In this document: one piece after another, positions 1-10,100 of the stretch
Layout: the number at the start of each line of letters is the position of its first letter
Position numbering within the stretch: position 1 is the first letter of the stretch
Assembly: GCA_005502915.1 (NCBI GenBank)
Contig: SCMT01000002.1
Location: 231,077 to 295,076 of the forward strand
Reading direction: 5' to 3'
Source: Lysobacteraceae bacterium 2PB
GTDB lineage: Bacteria > Pseudomonadota > Gammaproteobacteria > Xanthomonadales > Xanthomonadaceae
Length of the DNA stretch: 64,000 nt
Notes under the pieces: generated by a model
Told to the model about the DNA's origin: nothing
Seen by the model: only the letters and a program-made list of their open reading frames with translations
The model's database searches: none
Program-made: the position numbers and the translations under genes

Positions 1-1
1 G

Positions 2-307
2 CAGGGCATGGCCGGCAAGGACGGCAAGCAGGACTGGCAGGGCATCGCGGCCGCCAACGGCATCGAGGACCCGCTGCGGATGTCGCCGGGGCAACTGGTG
101 AACCTGGAAGCGGGCGTCGGCGTGAGTGCGGGCGTGGGCGGCGGTGCGTCGTTCGGCGCCTCGGCGGGTGTGTCCTTCGGGGCATCCGCAGGCGTGTCGG
201 CAGGCGCATCGGCGAGCGCTTCGCTCGGTGCATCGGCAGGCGTGTCCGTCAGCGGCCCGAACGCCGGGCTCGGCGGCAGTGCGGGCGGGACGATTTCCTT
301 CGGTTGA
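2..307 (+). CDS. eCIS LysM-domain tube-cap protein, 3' part (Afp7/PVC7-like)
   Basis: The gene is cut by the left edge; the reading frame is open from base 2, and the ATG at 8 is probably internal. The first 35 or so visible residues read like the second half of a LysM motif (W-x-x-IA-x-x-NGI-x-DP-x-x-M-x-x-G-x-x-V). In contractile injection systems a LysM protein of this kind joins the inner tube to the baseplate hub. The rest is a tail of about 60 residues made only of Gly, Ala, Ser, Val and Phe, with repeated GASAGVS-type units. That tail is not part of LysM and is probably disordered or beta-structured. The gene lies 43 bases before a DUF5908-like gene and is followed by hub and spike genes, which supports the role. 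The family call is solid from context; the function of the tail is unknown. Confidence 0.75.
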   Translation, partial: QGMAGKDGKQDWQGIAAANGIEDPLRMSPGQLVNLEAGVGVSAGVGGGASFGASAGVSFGASAGVSAGASASASLGASAGVSVSGPNAGLGGSAGGTISFG

Positions 308-350
308 ACGGTGGTCGACATCGGGGCGCATCGCGCCAGGGAGCAGGGAC

Positions 351-533
351 ATGGGCATCGTCATCAATGAATTCGAAGTGCTCGCGGCACCACGACCGCA
401 GAACGGGCGCGATGCACGTGATGCGCAGGGCGGCGGCGCGGAAGGCGAGGGCGCGTCCAGGCCCGATCCCGCCGAGCTGCGCTGCGCGATGCGCGAACTG
501 GACCGGCGCGCGCTGCGCGCCTGGGCCGACTGA
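351..533 (+). CDS. DUF5908-like small eCIS protein
   Basis: This is a 60-residue protein. It begins MGIVINEFEVLAAP, an N-terminal amphipathic strand typical of the DUF5908 proteins that recur in eCIS gene clusters. A low-complexity Gly/Ala/Glu/Asp middle follows, and then a charged helix (LRCAMRELDRRALRAWAD). A purine-rich ribosome site (GGGAGCAGGGAC) stands just before the ATG. It lies between the LysM gene and the gpD-like hub, the usual place for this family. The molecular role of DUF5908 proteins is not established; a small baseplate or chaperone role is inference. The larger frame upstream of 351 is a shadow of the LysM gene. Confidence 0.7.
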   Translation: MGIVINEFEVLAAPRPQNGRDARDAQGGGAEGEGASRPDPAELRCAMRELDRRALRAWAD

Positions 534-545
534 GCGACGCGGCCC

Positions 546-1613
546 ATGAACCAGCCCGCCACCCTGTCCATCCGTCCCTCGCGGCCTACGATCGACATCG
601 ACGGCCAGCGCCAGGATGCGCTGGGCGCGGGGCTGATGTCGCTGGACATCCTCGAATCCGAGGAAGGCTTCGCGCGCTGCGAACTGCTGTTCGGCAACTG
701 GGGCGGCGCCGGCAGCGCGGGGTTCCGCTATTTCGGCCGCGACCTGCTGGAATTCGGCAAGCCGCTGCGCGTGAAGCTCGGCGACGGCACGCTGTTCGAC
801 GGGCGCATCAGCGCGATCTTCGCGAAGTTTCCCGATGGCGGCACGCCGCAGATCGGCGTGTTCGCGGAGGATCGCCTGCAGGACCTGCGCATGACCCGGC
901 GCACGCGCGCGTTCGCCGACGCCAGCCTGGCCGACGTGTTGCGCCGCATCGCCGGCGACCATGGCCTCGGCACGGATCTGTCGGTCGCGGGCGAAACCCA
1001 CAAGCTGCTGGCGCAGGTGAACCAGAGCGACCTGGCCTTCATCCGCGACCTGGCGCGCCGCGAAGGCGCGCAGGTGTGGGTCGAGGGCAGCACGCTGAAG
1101 GCCGCGCCGCGCACGCAGCGCGGCGGCGAGGCGGTGGAACTGGCCTGGGCCGGGACCCTGCGCGAATTCGAGGTCTGCGCCGACCTGGCGCACCAGCGCA
1201 CGCAGGTCGTCGCGGCCGGCTGGAGCGTGGCCGACAAGCGCGCGGCGAGCCACGAGGCCGGCGAGAGCGCGATCAGCGGTGAAATTTCCGGCGGACTGGC
1301 CGGCGCAGCGATCCTGCAGCAGACCTTCGGCGCGCGCGTCGACACGCTCGCGCATGCGGCGCCGCTGTCCGACGCCGAAGCGCGCGCGGTCGCCGAAGCG
1401 CAGTTCCGCAACCGCGCGCGTCGTTTCGTCACCGCGCGCGGCGTCGCCGAGACCCGCGACACCCTGCGTGTCGGCGCGAAGATCAACATCAAGGGCGTCG
1501 GCCCGCTGTTCGAGGGCGATTACGTGCTGACCGAGACCCACGTGCGCTTCGAACAGGCCAAGGGCCTGCGCACCGAATTCCGCTGCGACCGCGCGGCGAT
1601 CGGACGGGGATGA
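546..1613 (+). CDS. gpD/VgrG-like baseplate hub protein
   Basis: At 355 residues it has the size and layout of phage late-control D proteins, the N-terminal half of VgrG and of Afp8. It opens with a beta-rich region (residues about 10-110, including FGRDLLEFGKPLRVKLG and LFDGRISAIFAKFP), then a middle with LADVLRRIAGDHGL and DLAFIRDLARREGAQVWVEG, the hallmark of this fold, and ends in FEGDYVLTETHVRFEQ. The trimeric hub caps the tube and carries the spike. Its stop codon overlaps the next start (ATGA at 1610), so hub and spike, fused in VgrG, are here two coupled genes. High confidence in family. Confidence 0.87.
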   Translation: MNQPATLSIRPSRPTIDIDGQRQDALGAGLMSLDILESEEGFARCELLFGNWGGAGSAGFRYFGRDLLEFGKPLRVKLGDGTLFDGRISAIFAKFPDGGTPQIGVFAEDRLQDLRMTRRTRAFADASLADVLRRIAGDHGLGTDLSVAGETHKLLAQVNQSDLAFIRDLARREGAQVWVEGSTLKAAPRTQRGGEAVELAWAGTLREFEVCADLAHQRTQVVAAGWSVADKRAASHEAGESAISGEISGGLAGAAILQQTFGARVDTLAHAAPLSDAEARAVAEAQFRNRARRFVTARGVAETRDTLRVGAKINIKGVGPLFEGDYVLTETHVRFEQAKGLRTEFRCDRAAIGRG

Positions 1614-2341
1614 CGCGCATGCAACTCGTCGACCTGCCCCCGTTCGAACAGCAATTGAACGATCGCGTGCCCACCGGCTGGGGCGGTCGCTGGTATGGCG
1701 TGTTCGCGGCGCTGGTCACCGATCTCCGCGATCCCGACAACCAGGGACGGGTGAAGGTGACGCTGCCCTGGTCGCCGGACACCGGCGGCCAGCGCTACGA
1801 AGCCTGGGCGCGGCTGGCCACGATGTTCGCCGGCAACAATCGCGGCAGCTGGTTCGTGCCGGATGTCGACGACGAGGTGCTGGTCTGCTTCGAGCACGGC
1901 GACCCGCGCCGGCCCTTCGTCATCGGCGGCCTGTGGAACGGCCGCGATGCGCCGCCGGAGTCGATGGATGGCGCCGGCAACAACGAGAAGAAGGTCCTGT
2001 GCTCGCGCAACGGCGTGAAGATCACGCTGGACGACACGGACGGCCGCGAGCAGCTGAAGCTGGAAACCCCGGGCGGTCAGACGGTCACGCTGAAGGACGG
2101 CCCGGGCGCGGTCGAGATCGTCGACAGCAACGGCAATTCGATCAAGCTCGAAGCCTCGGGCGTCACCGTCACCGCATCGGCGAAGGTCACGGTCAATGCC
2201 TCGCAGGTCTCGGTCAGCGCCGGCCTGGTCAGCGTCGATGCCGGCATGTCGAAGTTCTCTGGCGTGGTCAAGGCCGACACCGTGATCTGCAACAGCATCA
2301 TCAGCGCGTCCTACACGCCGGGCGCGGGGAATATCTGGTGA
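1610..2341 (+). CDS. gpV-like baseplate spike protein
   Basis: This 243-residue protein is the spike that sits under the hub. Residues about 20-110 form an OB-fold typical of phage baseplate assembly protein V (YGVFAALVTDLRDPDNQGRV, then WVRLAT-like and VGDEVLV-like segments WARLATMFAGN and DVDDEVLVCFEHGD). The rest is short repeating beta strands (SNGNSIKLEASGVTVTASAKV, VTVNASQVSVSAG) that would build a triple-stranded beta-helix needle. The start overlaps the hub stop codon by four bases; a second ATG at 1619 is possible. No PAAR tip protein is visible in the window. Together with the gene before it, this corresponds to Afp8. Confidence 0.9.
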   Translation: MTRMQLVDLPPFEQQLNDRVPTGWGGRWYGVFAALVTDLRDPDNQGRVKVTLPWSPDTGGQRYEAWARLATMFAGNNRGSWFVPDVDDEVLVCFEHGDPRRPFVIGGLWNGRDAPPESMDGAGNNEKKVLCSRNGVKITLDDTDGREQLKLETPGGQTVTLKDGPGAVEIVDSNGNSIKLEASGVTVTASAKVTVNASQVSVSAGLVSVDAGMSKFSGVVKADTVICNSIISASYTPGAGNIW

Positions 2342-2399
2342 ACGCCATGGACATCCGCCGCCTGCCTTCGCCGACGATCGACGCACGGGAGCGCATCGC

Positions 2400-4475
2400 A
2401 TGAGCACCCATCCGCTGCGCTGGCAGTCGCCGCAACCGCTGTGGACACGCCTGCCGACCATCGGCGATGCGGTCGCGCCCGCGCAGGCGCAGCCGGCGAT
2501 CCTGCGTTTCTCCACCGACGATTTCATGGAGCAGCTGTTCGGCACGCTGGAACGCGATCCGGCGCGGATCGATGCGCTGATCGCGCGTCACGAAACCTGG
2601 CGCGCGCCGATGCCCGAAGCCCCGGACCTGATCGCGCGCACGCCGGTGCCGCGCCTGGCCGCGTCGGCCGCGCGCACGACGGCGGCCGCCGCCGCGCCGA
2701 TCGCGATCGCGTCGCCACCGGCCGACGAGCGACCGCTCAAGCTCTACCAGCCTGCGCACCAGCGGCATTACCTGGTCGCGGCGAGCCTGGTCTGCGGCGT
2801 GCACGGCCTGCCAGAGCGGGCGATCACGCCGGGCGGCGTCGAGGAGGTGTTCGCGGTGGTGCGTCGCCTGCTGCCTGCCGCCAACGCGGCGCCGGGCGAC
2901 GCCACGCTGCACGAGTTCGCTTACGTGAAGGATGCCGCCGGCGCGCGCTGGCAGCGCTGCGGCGCGAGCGAGAACGACAGCGTGCGACTGGTGCCCGGCG
3001 AGGATCGCCTGCCGCTGTTCCCGCTGTCGTTCCGCGACGACGAGGCGCGGCCGCGCGCGCTGTGGGCCGGCATGGTGCCGGTCGGGCGTCGCGAGGAATA
3101 CCTCGGCAGTCGCGTCGACCATGCCGTTGCCGAAGGCTTCGCCGCAGGCCAGCGCCGCCAGTTCGAGCCAGCGGTGGTGCCGACGCCGCCGCTGTCGAAG
3201 ATGGCGCGGATGGCGCAGTTCCAGTCCGATGTCGCCGAACCGTGGAAGGTACTGGTGCGTTCGGCGTTCAAGTTCGTGGTCAGTCCCGGCGCGAGCCCGG
3301 ACATCGGCGACGAAAGCGAACCTGCGGGCGACGCGCAGGCGCGCATCCACGACTTCAACCTGCAGCAGCAGGCCGCGTCCTGGCTGGTGCTGCTGGACTG
3401 CGCCGACCTGATCGCGACGCACATGGCGGACCTCTGGGCGGTGATCGACGGCAACGGCGCGGGCTACGGCGCGCTCTCGCAGGCGCGTCGGGACCTGTAC
3501 GACTGGCTCGGCACCGCGACGATGGGCGCGACCCTGCCAGACGCATTGGTCGATCCGAAGCCTCACGCGGCCTCGCTGCGCGCCGCGCTCAAGGCGATCC
3601 GCGCGCCGGGCGTGCGCGAGAAGCTCGAAGCCAGCACCGCGACCTATGCCGGCGGCGCGAGCAGCACGCTGAACCTGCCCGACTGGCCCCCCTTCCTGTT
3701 CTGTCTCGCGGGCGTGAACCTCTCCATGCAACCGACCGGTCCGTTCGCCGCACTGGACAACGTGCCCGGCGCCAACGCCGAACCTTCGCTCGATCCGGTC
3801 GCCGCGAACGTGCCCGGCCAGGACACGGCGATGAAGGTCGACCGCTTCACCGCGCTGTACACGCGCGCGCTCGAGGCGACGCGCGAAACCGAAGCCCCGC
3901 CGATTCCGTTCGCGCTGCAGGTGAAGAACGCGCTCGGCACCCAGCTCGGCACCGACATCAACGACGGCGGCTGGTTCGTCGTGCGTTTCGTTCACCTGCG
4001 CCGCGACTGCGGGCCGCTGCATCCGCCGACGGTGTCGGCGCCGACGCAGCGCTTCAAGCTCGCCGGCTTCTTCGATGCCGACGCCCCGGCGCGACCGATC
4101 CGCATCTCGCTGCCCAGCGACACCAGCCCCGCCGGCCTGCGCAAGTTCAACCGCAACACCGCGTTCGTGATGTCCGACATGCTCTGCGGCCAGGTGCAGC
4201 GCGCCAAGGGCCTGGGTTTCGTCGACCTCGTGCGCTCGGTCCTGCCCTGGCCGCTTCACAAGGCGCTGGATGTCGGCAGCGGCGGCCCGTGCAAGAGCGG
4301 CAACGGCGTCGACATCGGCATGATCTGCTCGATCTCGATCCCGATCATCACGATCTGCGCGCTGATCCTGTTGATCATCATCGTGTCGCTGCTCGACTTC
4401 GTGTTCCGCTGGCTGCCGTACTTCGTGCTCTGCTTCCCGGTGCCCGGCCTGAAAGGCAAGCAGGGGGCCGCATGA
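2400..4475 (+). CDS. eCIS protein of unknown function with hydrophobic C-terminus
   Basis: A 691-residue protein I do not recognise. It is hydrophilic and Ala/Pro/Asp-rich for about 640 residues, with KLYQPAHQRHYLVAASLVCG near residue 115 and HDFNLQQQAASWLVLLDCADL near residue 317. The last 50 residues are strikingly different: after CKSGNGVDIG comes a long Ile/Leu stretch (about residues 640-675, IPIITICALILLIIIVSLL) that could span a membrane. It lies between the spike and gp25 genes and overlaps the gp25 start (ATGA at 4472). Proteins of this size at this place occur in several eCIS loci without known role. A baseplate part, or a particle-to-membrane contact, is inference. Confidence 0.6.
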   Translation: MSTHPLRWQSPQPLWTRLPTIGDAVAPAQAQPAILRFSTDDFMEQLFGTLERDPARIDALIARHETWRAPMPEAPDLIARTPVPRLAASAARTTAAAAAPIAIASPPADERPLKLYQPAHQRHYLVAASLVCGVHGLPERAITPGGVEEVFAVVRRLLPAANAAPGDATLHEFAYVKDAAGARWQRCGASENDSVRLVPGEDRLPLFPLSFRDDEARPRALWAGMVPVGRREEYLGSRVDHAVAEGFAAGQRRQFEPAVVPTPPLSKMARMAQFQSDVAEPWKVLVRSAFKFVVSPGASPDIGDESEPAGDAQARIHDFNLQQQAASWLVLLDCADLIATHMADLWAVIDGNGAGYGALSQARRDLYDWLGTATMGATLPDALVDPKPHAASLRAALKAIRAPGVREKLEASTATYAGGASSTLNLPDWPPFLFCLAGVNLSMQPTGPFAALDNVPGANAEPSLDPVAANVPGQDTAMKVDRFTALYTRALEATRETEAPPIPFALQVKNALGTQLGTDINDGGWFVVRFVHLRRDCGPLHPPTVSAPTQRFKLAGFFDADAPARPIRISLPSDTSPAGLRKFNRNTAFVMSDMLCGQVQRAKGLGFVDLVRSVLPWPLHKALDVGSGGPCKSGNGVDIGMICSISIPIITICALILLIIIVSLLDFVFRWLPYFVLCFPVPGLKGKQGAA

Positions 4476-4861
4476 GCAGCATCTTCGGCAAGAGCCTGTC
4501 CTTCCCGCCGCGCGTCGGCGCCGACGGTCGCTTCGTCTGGTCCTCGGGCGAGGACAACGTGCGCGAATCGATCGCGGTGATCCTGCGCACCGAACCGGGC
4601 GAGCGCGTCGGCCTGCCTGACTTCGGCGCCGGGCTGGCGCGCTTCCTGTTCGAGCCGAACACGGTCGCCACGCACACGCGCATGCAGGACGCGATCCGCC
4701 GCGCGCTGGACCGCTGGGAACGGCGGATCCAGGTCGAGGCCATCGACGTCGCCGCGCATCCGGGCGATCCCGAGACCGCAGTCGCGACGATCACCTACCG
4801 GCTGGTCGCGACCGCCGCGCTCGAGCGCATCAGTCTTTCCATTCCGCTGTCTTCCACCTGA
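4472..4861 (+). CDS. gp25/gpW-like baseplate wedge protein
   Basis: At 129 residues it matches the usual length of the gp25-like (GPW/gp25) family found in phage T4, type VI secretion (TssE) and eCIS (Afp9). The conserved core is visible: RESIAVILRTEPGERVGLPDFGAGL, then a helix (MQDAIRRALDRWERRIQV) and a final strand pair (ATITYRLVATAALERISL). It has the role of anchoring the first sheath ring at the baseplate. The start overlaps the stop of the upstream gene and the J-like gene follows after 9 bases, so it belongs to the same transcript. Confidence 0.92.
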   Translation: MSSIFGKSLSFPPRVGADGRFVWSSGEDNVRESIAVILRTEPGERVGLPDFGAGLARFLFEPNTVATHTRMQDAIRRALDRWERRIQVEAIDVAAHPGDPETAVATITYRLVATAALERISLSIPLSST

Positions 4862-4870
4862 GGCCTCGTC

Positions 4871-7186
4871 ATGCCGATCACGCCTCCCGCCATCGACAAC
4901 CGCCGCTTCGCGCAACTGGTGGAAGACACGCTGGCGCGCGCGAGCGTGCACACGCCGGAGTGGACCAACTTCAACCAGAGCGACCCGGGCGTGACCTTGG
5001 TGCAGCTGTTCTCCTTCCTCACCGAGAACCTGCTGTATCGCGCCAACCTGGTGCCGGAGCGCAATTACCTGAAATTCCTGCAGCTGCTGCGCATCCCGCT
5101 GGCGCCGGCCTCGGCCGCGCAGGGCCTGGTGGCCTTCGCCAACGAACGCGGCGCGGCGCGCACCGAAACCCTGCCCGGCGACCTGGAGGTGCGCGCCGGC
5201 GCGGTGCCGTTCCGCACGCAACTGGGTCTGGACGTGCTGCCGGTCGAGGCGCGCGTCTACTTCAAGCGCCGGATCGATGCGCCGTCGGCCGAACTGCTCG
5301 ATTACTACCGCCTGCTTTACGCCTCGTACCAGCAGCCATTCCCGTCAGACGTGCAGCTGTACGAAACCGTCGCGCTCGATCCGAAGGTCGTGGACAGCGT
5401 CGACCTCAACGCGACCAGCGATCGCGCGCTGTGGATCGGCCTGTTCGCGCGCCGCAACGACGCGCCCGGCGCCGGCAGCGACCCCTGGAAGGACATCCGC
5501 GACGAACTGGGCGGGCGCACGCTCACGCTGGGCATCGTGCCCGCGCTGGATGCCGTGTCCGCGCAGCTGCTGCCGGCGGGCCAGGCGCAGGCGCGCTCGC
5601 TGCTGCGCTTCGACGTGCCCAGCGTGTCGGCCGACCTGCGCCTGCCGCGCGATGCCTCGGACCGGCCGGCGCCGAGCTGGCGCCGGCTCGAACCGCGCAC
5701 CGAAGTCGACCTGCTGTCGGTGCCCGGCGTGGTCCAGCTGTCGCTGCCCGAAGCCTCGCAGCTCAACATGTGGCAGGACGTCGATCCGCTCGAAGGCGGC
5801 GTCGGCGACATGCCGCCGACCCTCGACGATGCCGCGCTCGGCGGACGCCTGATCACCTGGCTGCGCGTGCGCGCCGATGGCGCCGCGCAGGCGCGGATCC
5901 GCTGGGCCGGGATCAATGCCGCGCCGGTGCGCCAGTTCGAGCGCATCGTCGGCGAGCCGCTCGCCGATGGCGACGGCCGTCCCGACCAGACGCGGCGACT
6001 CGCGCGCGCGCCGGTGCTGCAGGGCTCCGTGTCCGTGGTCACGCGCACCCGCGACGATGCGCCGCTGCAGTGGCGCGAGATCGACGACCTCGCCGCCGCC
6101 GCGCCGGAAGTGCCGGTCGCCGATCCCCGCTCGACCTCGCGCGAACGGGCCTGCCTCGCCGACGCGGGCGACACCGATGTCTTCGAACTCGATCCGGAAT
6201 CCGGCGAGCTGCGCTTCGGCGACGGCCTGCGCGGACGCCGGCTGCCGCTGGGCGCGCGCGTGTTCGCGTCGTACGCCTTCTGCGGCGGTGCGCTCGGCAA
6301 CGTCGCCGCCGCCGCGATCAACAACGCGCCGCAGCTGCCCTCGGGCTTCACCGTGGGCAATCCCGTGCAGACCTGGGGCGGCGCCGATGCCGAATCGGTC
6401 GATGCCGGCAAGAAGCAGGTGCGTCGCCACCTGCAGCATCGCGACCGCCTGGTCAGCGTCGAGGACATCGAGTCGGTGGCCTATCGCGCGCCGGGCGTGC
6501 GCATCGGCCGCATCGAAGTGCTGCCGGCCTTCCACCCCGACCTCGCGCCGAGCGAGCCGGGCACCGCGCCGGGCGCGATCACTGTCATGGCGATCCCCGC
6601 CGAGGATCCCGGCCAGCCGGATGCGCCGCGCGCCGATCGCCTGTTCCTCAACGCGCTGTGCCGGCATCTCGATCCGCGCCGCCTCGTCACGACCGAGCTC
6701 GTCGTGCGCGGCGCGTCCTACAAGGGCCTGTGGATTTCCGTGGGCATCGAGGCCGCGGCCGGCTATTCGGTCGCGCAGGTGGTCGACGACGTGAAGCGGC
6801 GACTGCGCGAGGTGCTGGCGCCGGTCGGGCCGGCCGGTGGCGCGCCGCGCGACACCCCGCTGTTCACGCCGCGCGTCGACGACCCGGCGCGCGGCTGGCC
6901 GCTGCGCACCGCGGTCGCCAGTCGCGTGCTGCTCGCGGAGACCGCGCGCGTCTCCGGCGTGGTCTCGGTCGCGGACGTGCTGCTCGCCGAAGGCGACCAG
7001 CCCGAGGCCGACGTGATCGCGATGACCGGCCTCGAACTGCCGCGCATCCTCGGCATCTCGGTGGTGGTCGGCGAGCCGGTGTCGATCGACGCGCTGCGCG
7101 GCAGCGAGCGCACGGACGGCGAGGGCGGCAGCGGCAGTGGCGGCGCCACCGTGCTGCCGGTGCCGGTGGTGCCGGAGACCTGCTGA
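4871..7186 (+). CDS. baseplate J-like protein
   Basis: A 771-residue protein of the putative baseplate assembly (gpJ/Afp11-like) family. The N-terminus contains FNQSDPGVTLVQLFSFLTENLLYRAN, the family signature. Around residue 440-480 is the second signature, ELDPESGELRFGDGLRGRRLP followed by YAFCGGALGNVAA. The C-terminal third has the ring-forming domain (KQVRRHLQHRDRLVSVEDIE, IGRIEVLPAFHP). J proteins form the outer ring of wedges in the baseplate. The TGATG overlap with the next gene (7184-7188) implies coupled translation. The last 35 residues are a Gly/Ser-rich tail. Confidence 0.92.
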   Translation: MPITPPAIDNRRFAQLVEDTLARASVHTPEWTNFNQSDPGVTLVQLFSFLTENLLYRANLVPERNYLKFLQLLRIPLAPASAAQGLVAFANERGAARTETLPGDLEVRAGAVPFRTQLGLDVLPVEARVYFKRRIDAPSAELLDYYRLLYASYQQPFPSDVQLYETVALDPKVVDSVDLNATSDRALWIGLFARRNDAPGAGSDPWKDIRDELGGRTLTLGIVPALDAVSAQLLPAGQAQARSLLRFDVPSVSADLRLPRDASDRPAPSWRRLEPRTEVDLLSVPGVVQLSLPEASQLNMWQDVDPLEGGVGDMPPTLDDAALGGRLITWLRVRADGAAQARIRWAGINAAPVRQFERIVGEPLADGDGRPDQTRRLARAPVLQGSVSVVTRTRDDAPLQWREIDDLAAAAPEVPVADPRSTSRERACLADAGDTDVFELDPESGELRFGDGLRGRRLPLGARVFASYAFCGGALGNVAAAAINNAPQLPSGFTVGNPVQTWGGADAESVDAGKKQVRRHLQHRDRLVSVEDIESVAYRAPGVRIGRIEVLPAFHPDLAPSEPGTAPGAITVMAIPAEDPGQPDAPRADRLFLNALCRHLDPRRLVTTELVVRGASYKGLWISVGIEAAAGYSVAQVVDDVKRRLREVLAPVGPAGGAPRDTPLFTPRVDDPARGWPLRTAVASRVLLAETARVSGVVSVADVLLAEGDQPEADVIAMTGLELPRILGISVVVGEPVSIDALRGSERTDGEGGSGSGGATVLPVPVVPETC

Positions 7187-10100
7187 TGAACGTCAACGGC
7201 GCCCGCTTCCACCTGCTGCTCGGTCGCGACGACTGGCGTCGCTGCCGCGCCAGCGACGGGCGCATGCTGGGCGCGTGGTGGGACGACGTCGACAGCCCGA
7301 TGCCGGTGCCGCCGGACGACCTGCCCGAATGGGACACCGCGCGGCACGAGATCGCGCTGCGCGCGCAGGGCATCGCGCTGCCGGCGACGGTGGGCGAAGC
7401 GCCGCTCACCATCGAATCGCGCCGCGCGGCGGCCGCCGATCGCCACGGCAACGTCTACCGCATCGCCGACGACCGCGCCTCGCTGCGCGTGACCTCGGCG
7501 GGCAGCGGCAACGAGACCGCGTTCTGGCCGGACGGCCCGGCCGACTGCGGCGCGCAGCGCGCGCGCGAACGCCCGGTCTTCGAGACGCATGCGCCCGCAC
7601 CCGCAGTGCACGCACCGCGCTACCTGGCGCTGGCGGTGACCGACGACGATTACCTGGTCGTCGCCTTCGCGCGCGACGGGGCGGGCGATGCCGCGCGCGG
7701 CCTGCTCGCCTTCGACCTGATTTCCGGCGGCGAGCCGAACGAGACCGTGTGGCCGACCGCGCTGGCGATCGACCCCTTCGACCTGCGTCGTCGTCAGGGT
7801 GGTGGCGCCTGGCTGCTCGACCGCGCGAACCGCAGATTGTGGGAACTGGACTGCACGCTGGCCATGGTCAACGCCGGGCAGGCGATGCGCGTGCTCGATC
7901 CGCCTGAAACCGATGACTTCCAGCCGCACGGTGGCCCGGCGCGCACGCGCGCGGAAATGCGCGTGCCCGAGGGCCTGGACCTGGCCGCGCTGTCCGAGCC
8001 GCTGCACGACCCGGTGGCGATCGAAGCGCTCGGCGAGGACGCGGTGCTGGTGCTCGACCGCGACGACGTGCTGCAGCGCTCGCGCGTGGTGCGCCTGCGT
8101 CGCAGTGGTTCGTCGTGGAACGCCGATGCCTCGGCCTGGCTGGACGAGGTGCTGCCGGCGCAGGCCCACGACATGGTCCACGCCGCCGGCCTGGCGCGCG
8201 CGGGTTGCGCGAGCGCGAGCGTGGTCCGCGCGCCTGCACGCCTGTTCATCGCCACCGCGATCGGCAACCAGCTGCATGCGTTCGAGGTGATCGACGATGC
8301 CGACGGTTTCCGGCTGCGCGCGCCGGCCGAACTGCATCCGCTGCGTCGCTACGGCGGACGCGCGCTGGTCGCGCTGCGCGGCGCGGCCCACTACGACAGC
8401 GGCATCGCGCAGCCGCGCTGGGTGCGCGTGGTGCGGCAGCATCGCCAGCGATTCGCGACGCGCGCGGTGCTGACCACACCGGTGTTCGACAGCGATCTGC
8501 CGGGCACGGTCTGGGACAAGCTGCTGCTGGATGCAGGCATTCCGGCGGACACCGAGCTGCGCATCGAAAGCCGCGCCAGCGACGAGCGCGTCCTCGTGCC
8601 TGCGATGTGGCTTGGCGACAGCGACGGCGACGCCGACTGGCAGACCATCGGCGACTGGCGGCCGGAACCGACGCCCCGGCTGCGCGGCGACGGCGCCGAG
8701 CTGCCCTGGCTGCGCCGCGAAGCCGCGCGCGACACCGACCGCGGCAACGGCGTCGGCACCTGGGAACTGCTGTTCCAGCAGGCGCAGGGCCGCTACCTGC
8801 AGCTGCGCATCACCTTCGCCAGCACGCAGGGCACGATGACGCCGCGCGTGCGCGCGCTGCGCGCCTGGGCGCCGCGCTTCTCGTATCCGCAGCGCTTCCT
8901 GCCGGCGGTGTACCGGGAGGACGAGGGCCACGGGCTGTTCCTCGAACGCTGGCTGGCCAACATCGAGAGCACGTACACGGCGATCGAGGACCGCATCGCC
9001 CACCTCGAAACCCTGTTCGATCCGCGCACGGTGCCGCAGGACGCGCTGCCGTGGCTGGCGGAATGGTTCGACCTCGCGCTGGATCCGGCCTGGGACGAGC
9101 GTCGCCATCGCCTGCTCGTGCGGCATGCCATGGATTTCTTCCGCTGGCGCGGCACCGTGCATGGCCTGCGCACGGCGCTGTCGCTGGCCTTCGATCCCGC
9201 GTTCGATCCGGCGATGTTCGATGGCCCGACACCGGACGACGAAGGCGCCGGGCGGATCCGCATCGTCGAGGCCTACCTGACCCGCGTCACCGATGGTCTC
9301 GTCGCGCGTGCCAATACCGTCGTCGCGTCGACCGCGACGCCCGGCGCGGGACCGTTCGCCGGACCGGGCGAGGTGGTCCGCGGCGCGCTGTGGCGTCCGG
9401 CCGAAGGCAACGCCGGCCTGGTCGATCGCTACGCGACGAGTCAGGGGCGCGAGGCCACGGCGGTCGAACTGATGACGCCGTTCCCGCTGGTGGCGCCGTC
9501 CGATCCCGATGCGGCCGCCGCATGGTCCGCCTTCTGCAGCGCGCAGCTCGGCGTCGTGCCGAGCGCAGGCGCGGCCGAGCGCGCGCGCTGGCAGGCCTGG
9601 CTGCGCGCGAAGTACGCAGCGATCAGCGCCGTCAACGTCGCGCACGGCACGCAGTACGCGGCCTTCGATGCGATCGCCCTGCCGGCGGATCTGCCGGCCC
9701 ATGCGGTCGCCGCCGCCGACTGGCGCGCGTACCGCGATCGCGGCGAAGGCCGCGAACCCGCGCTGTGGCACGACTTCCTCGCGCGCCGGCATCGCCGCAT
9801 CGAACGCCTGCGCGCCGCGCACGGCACGCACTGGACGCGCTTCGAGGACGTGCCGCTGCCCGACCGCCTGCCGGGCAGCGAAGCGGCGCAGACCGACTGG
9901 CTGCAGTTCGAGCGGGAGCTGCTGGCGATGCATCGCACGGCGCATCGCTTCTCGGTGCTGCTGCCGATGTCCGAGGTCGAGCCCGACCCGCATCGGCTCG
10001 ACGAACGCCTGGCGCTGGCGCGCCGCATCGTCGAGCTGGAGAAACCGGCGCACACCGTGTTCGACGTGCGCTTCTTCTGGGCCTTCAACCGCGTCGGCGA

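Noticed and set aside
2347..2403. 18-codon frame overlapping the start of the 691-residue gene as ATGA
   Set aside because: Too short and without a ribosome site; it fills a normal 58-base gap.
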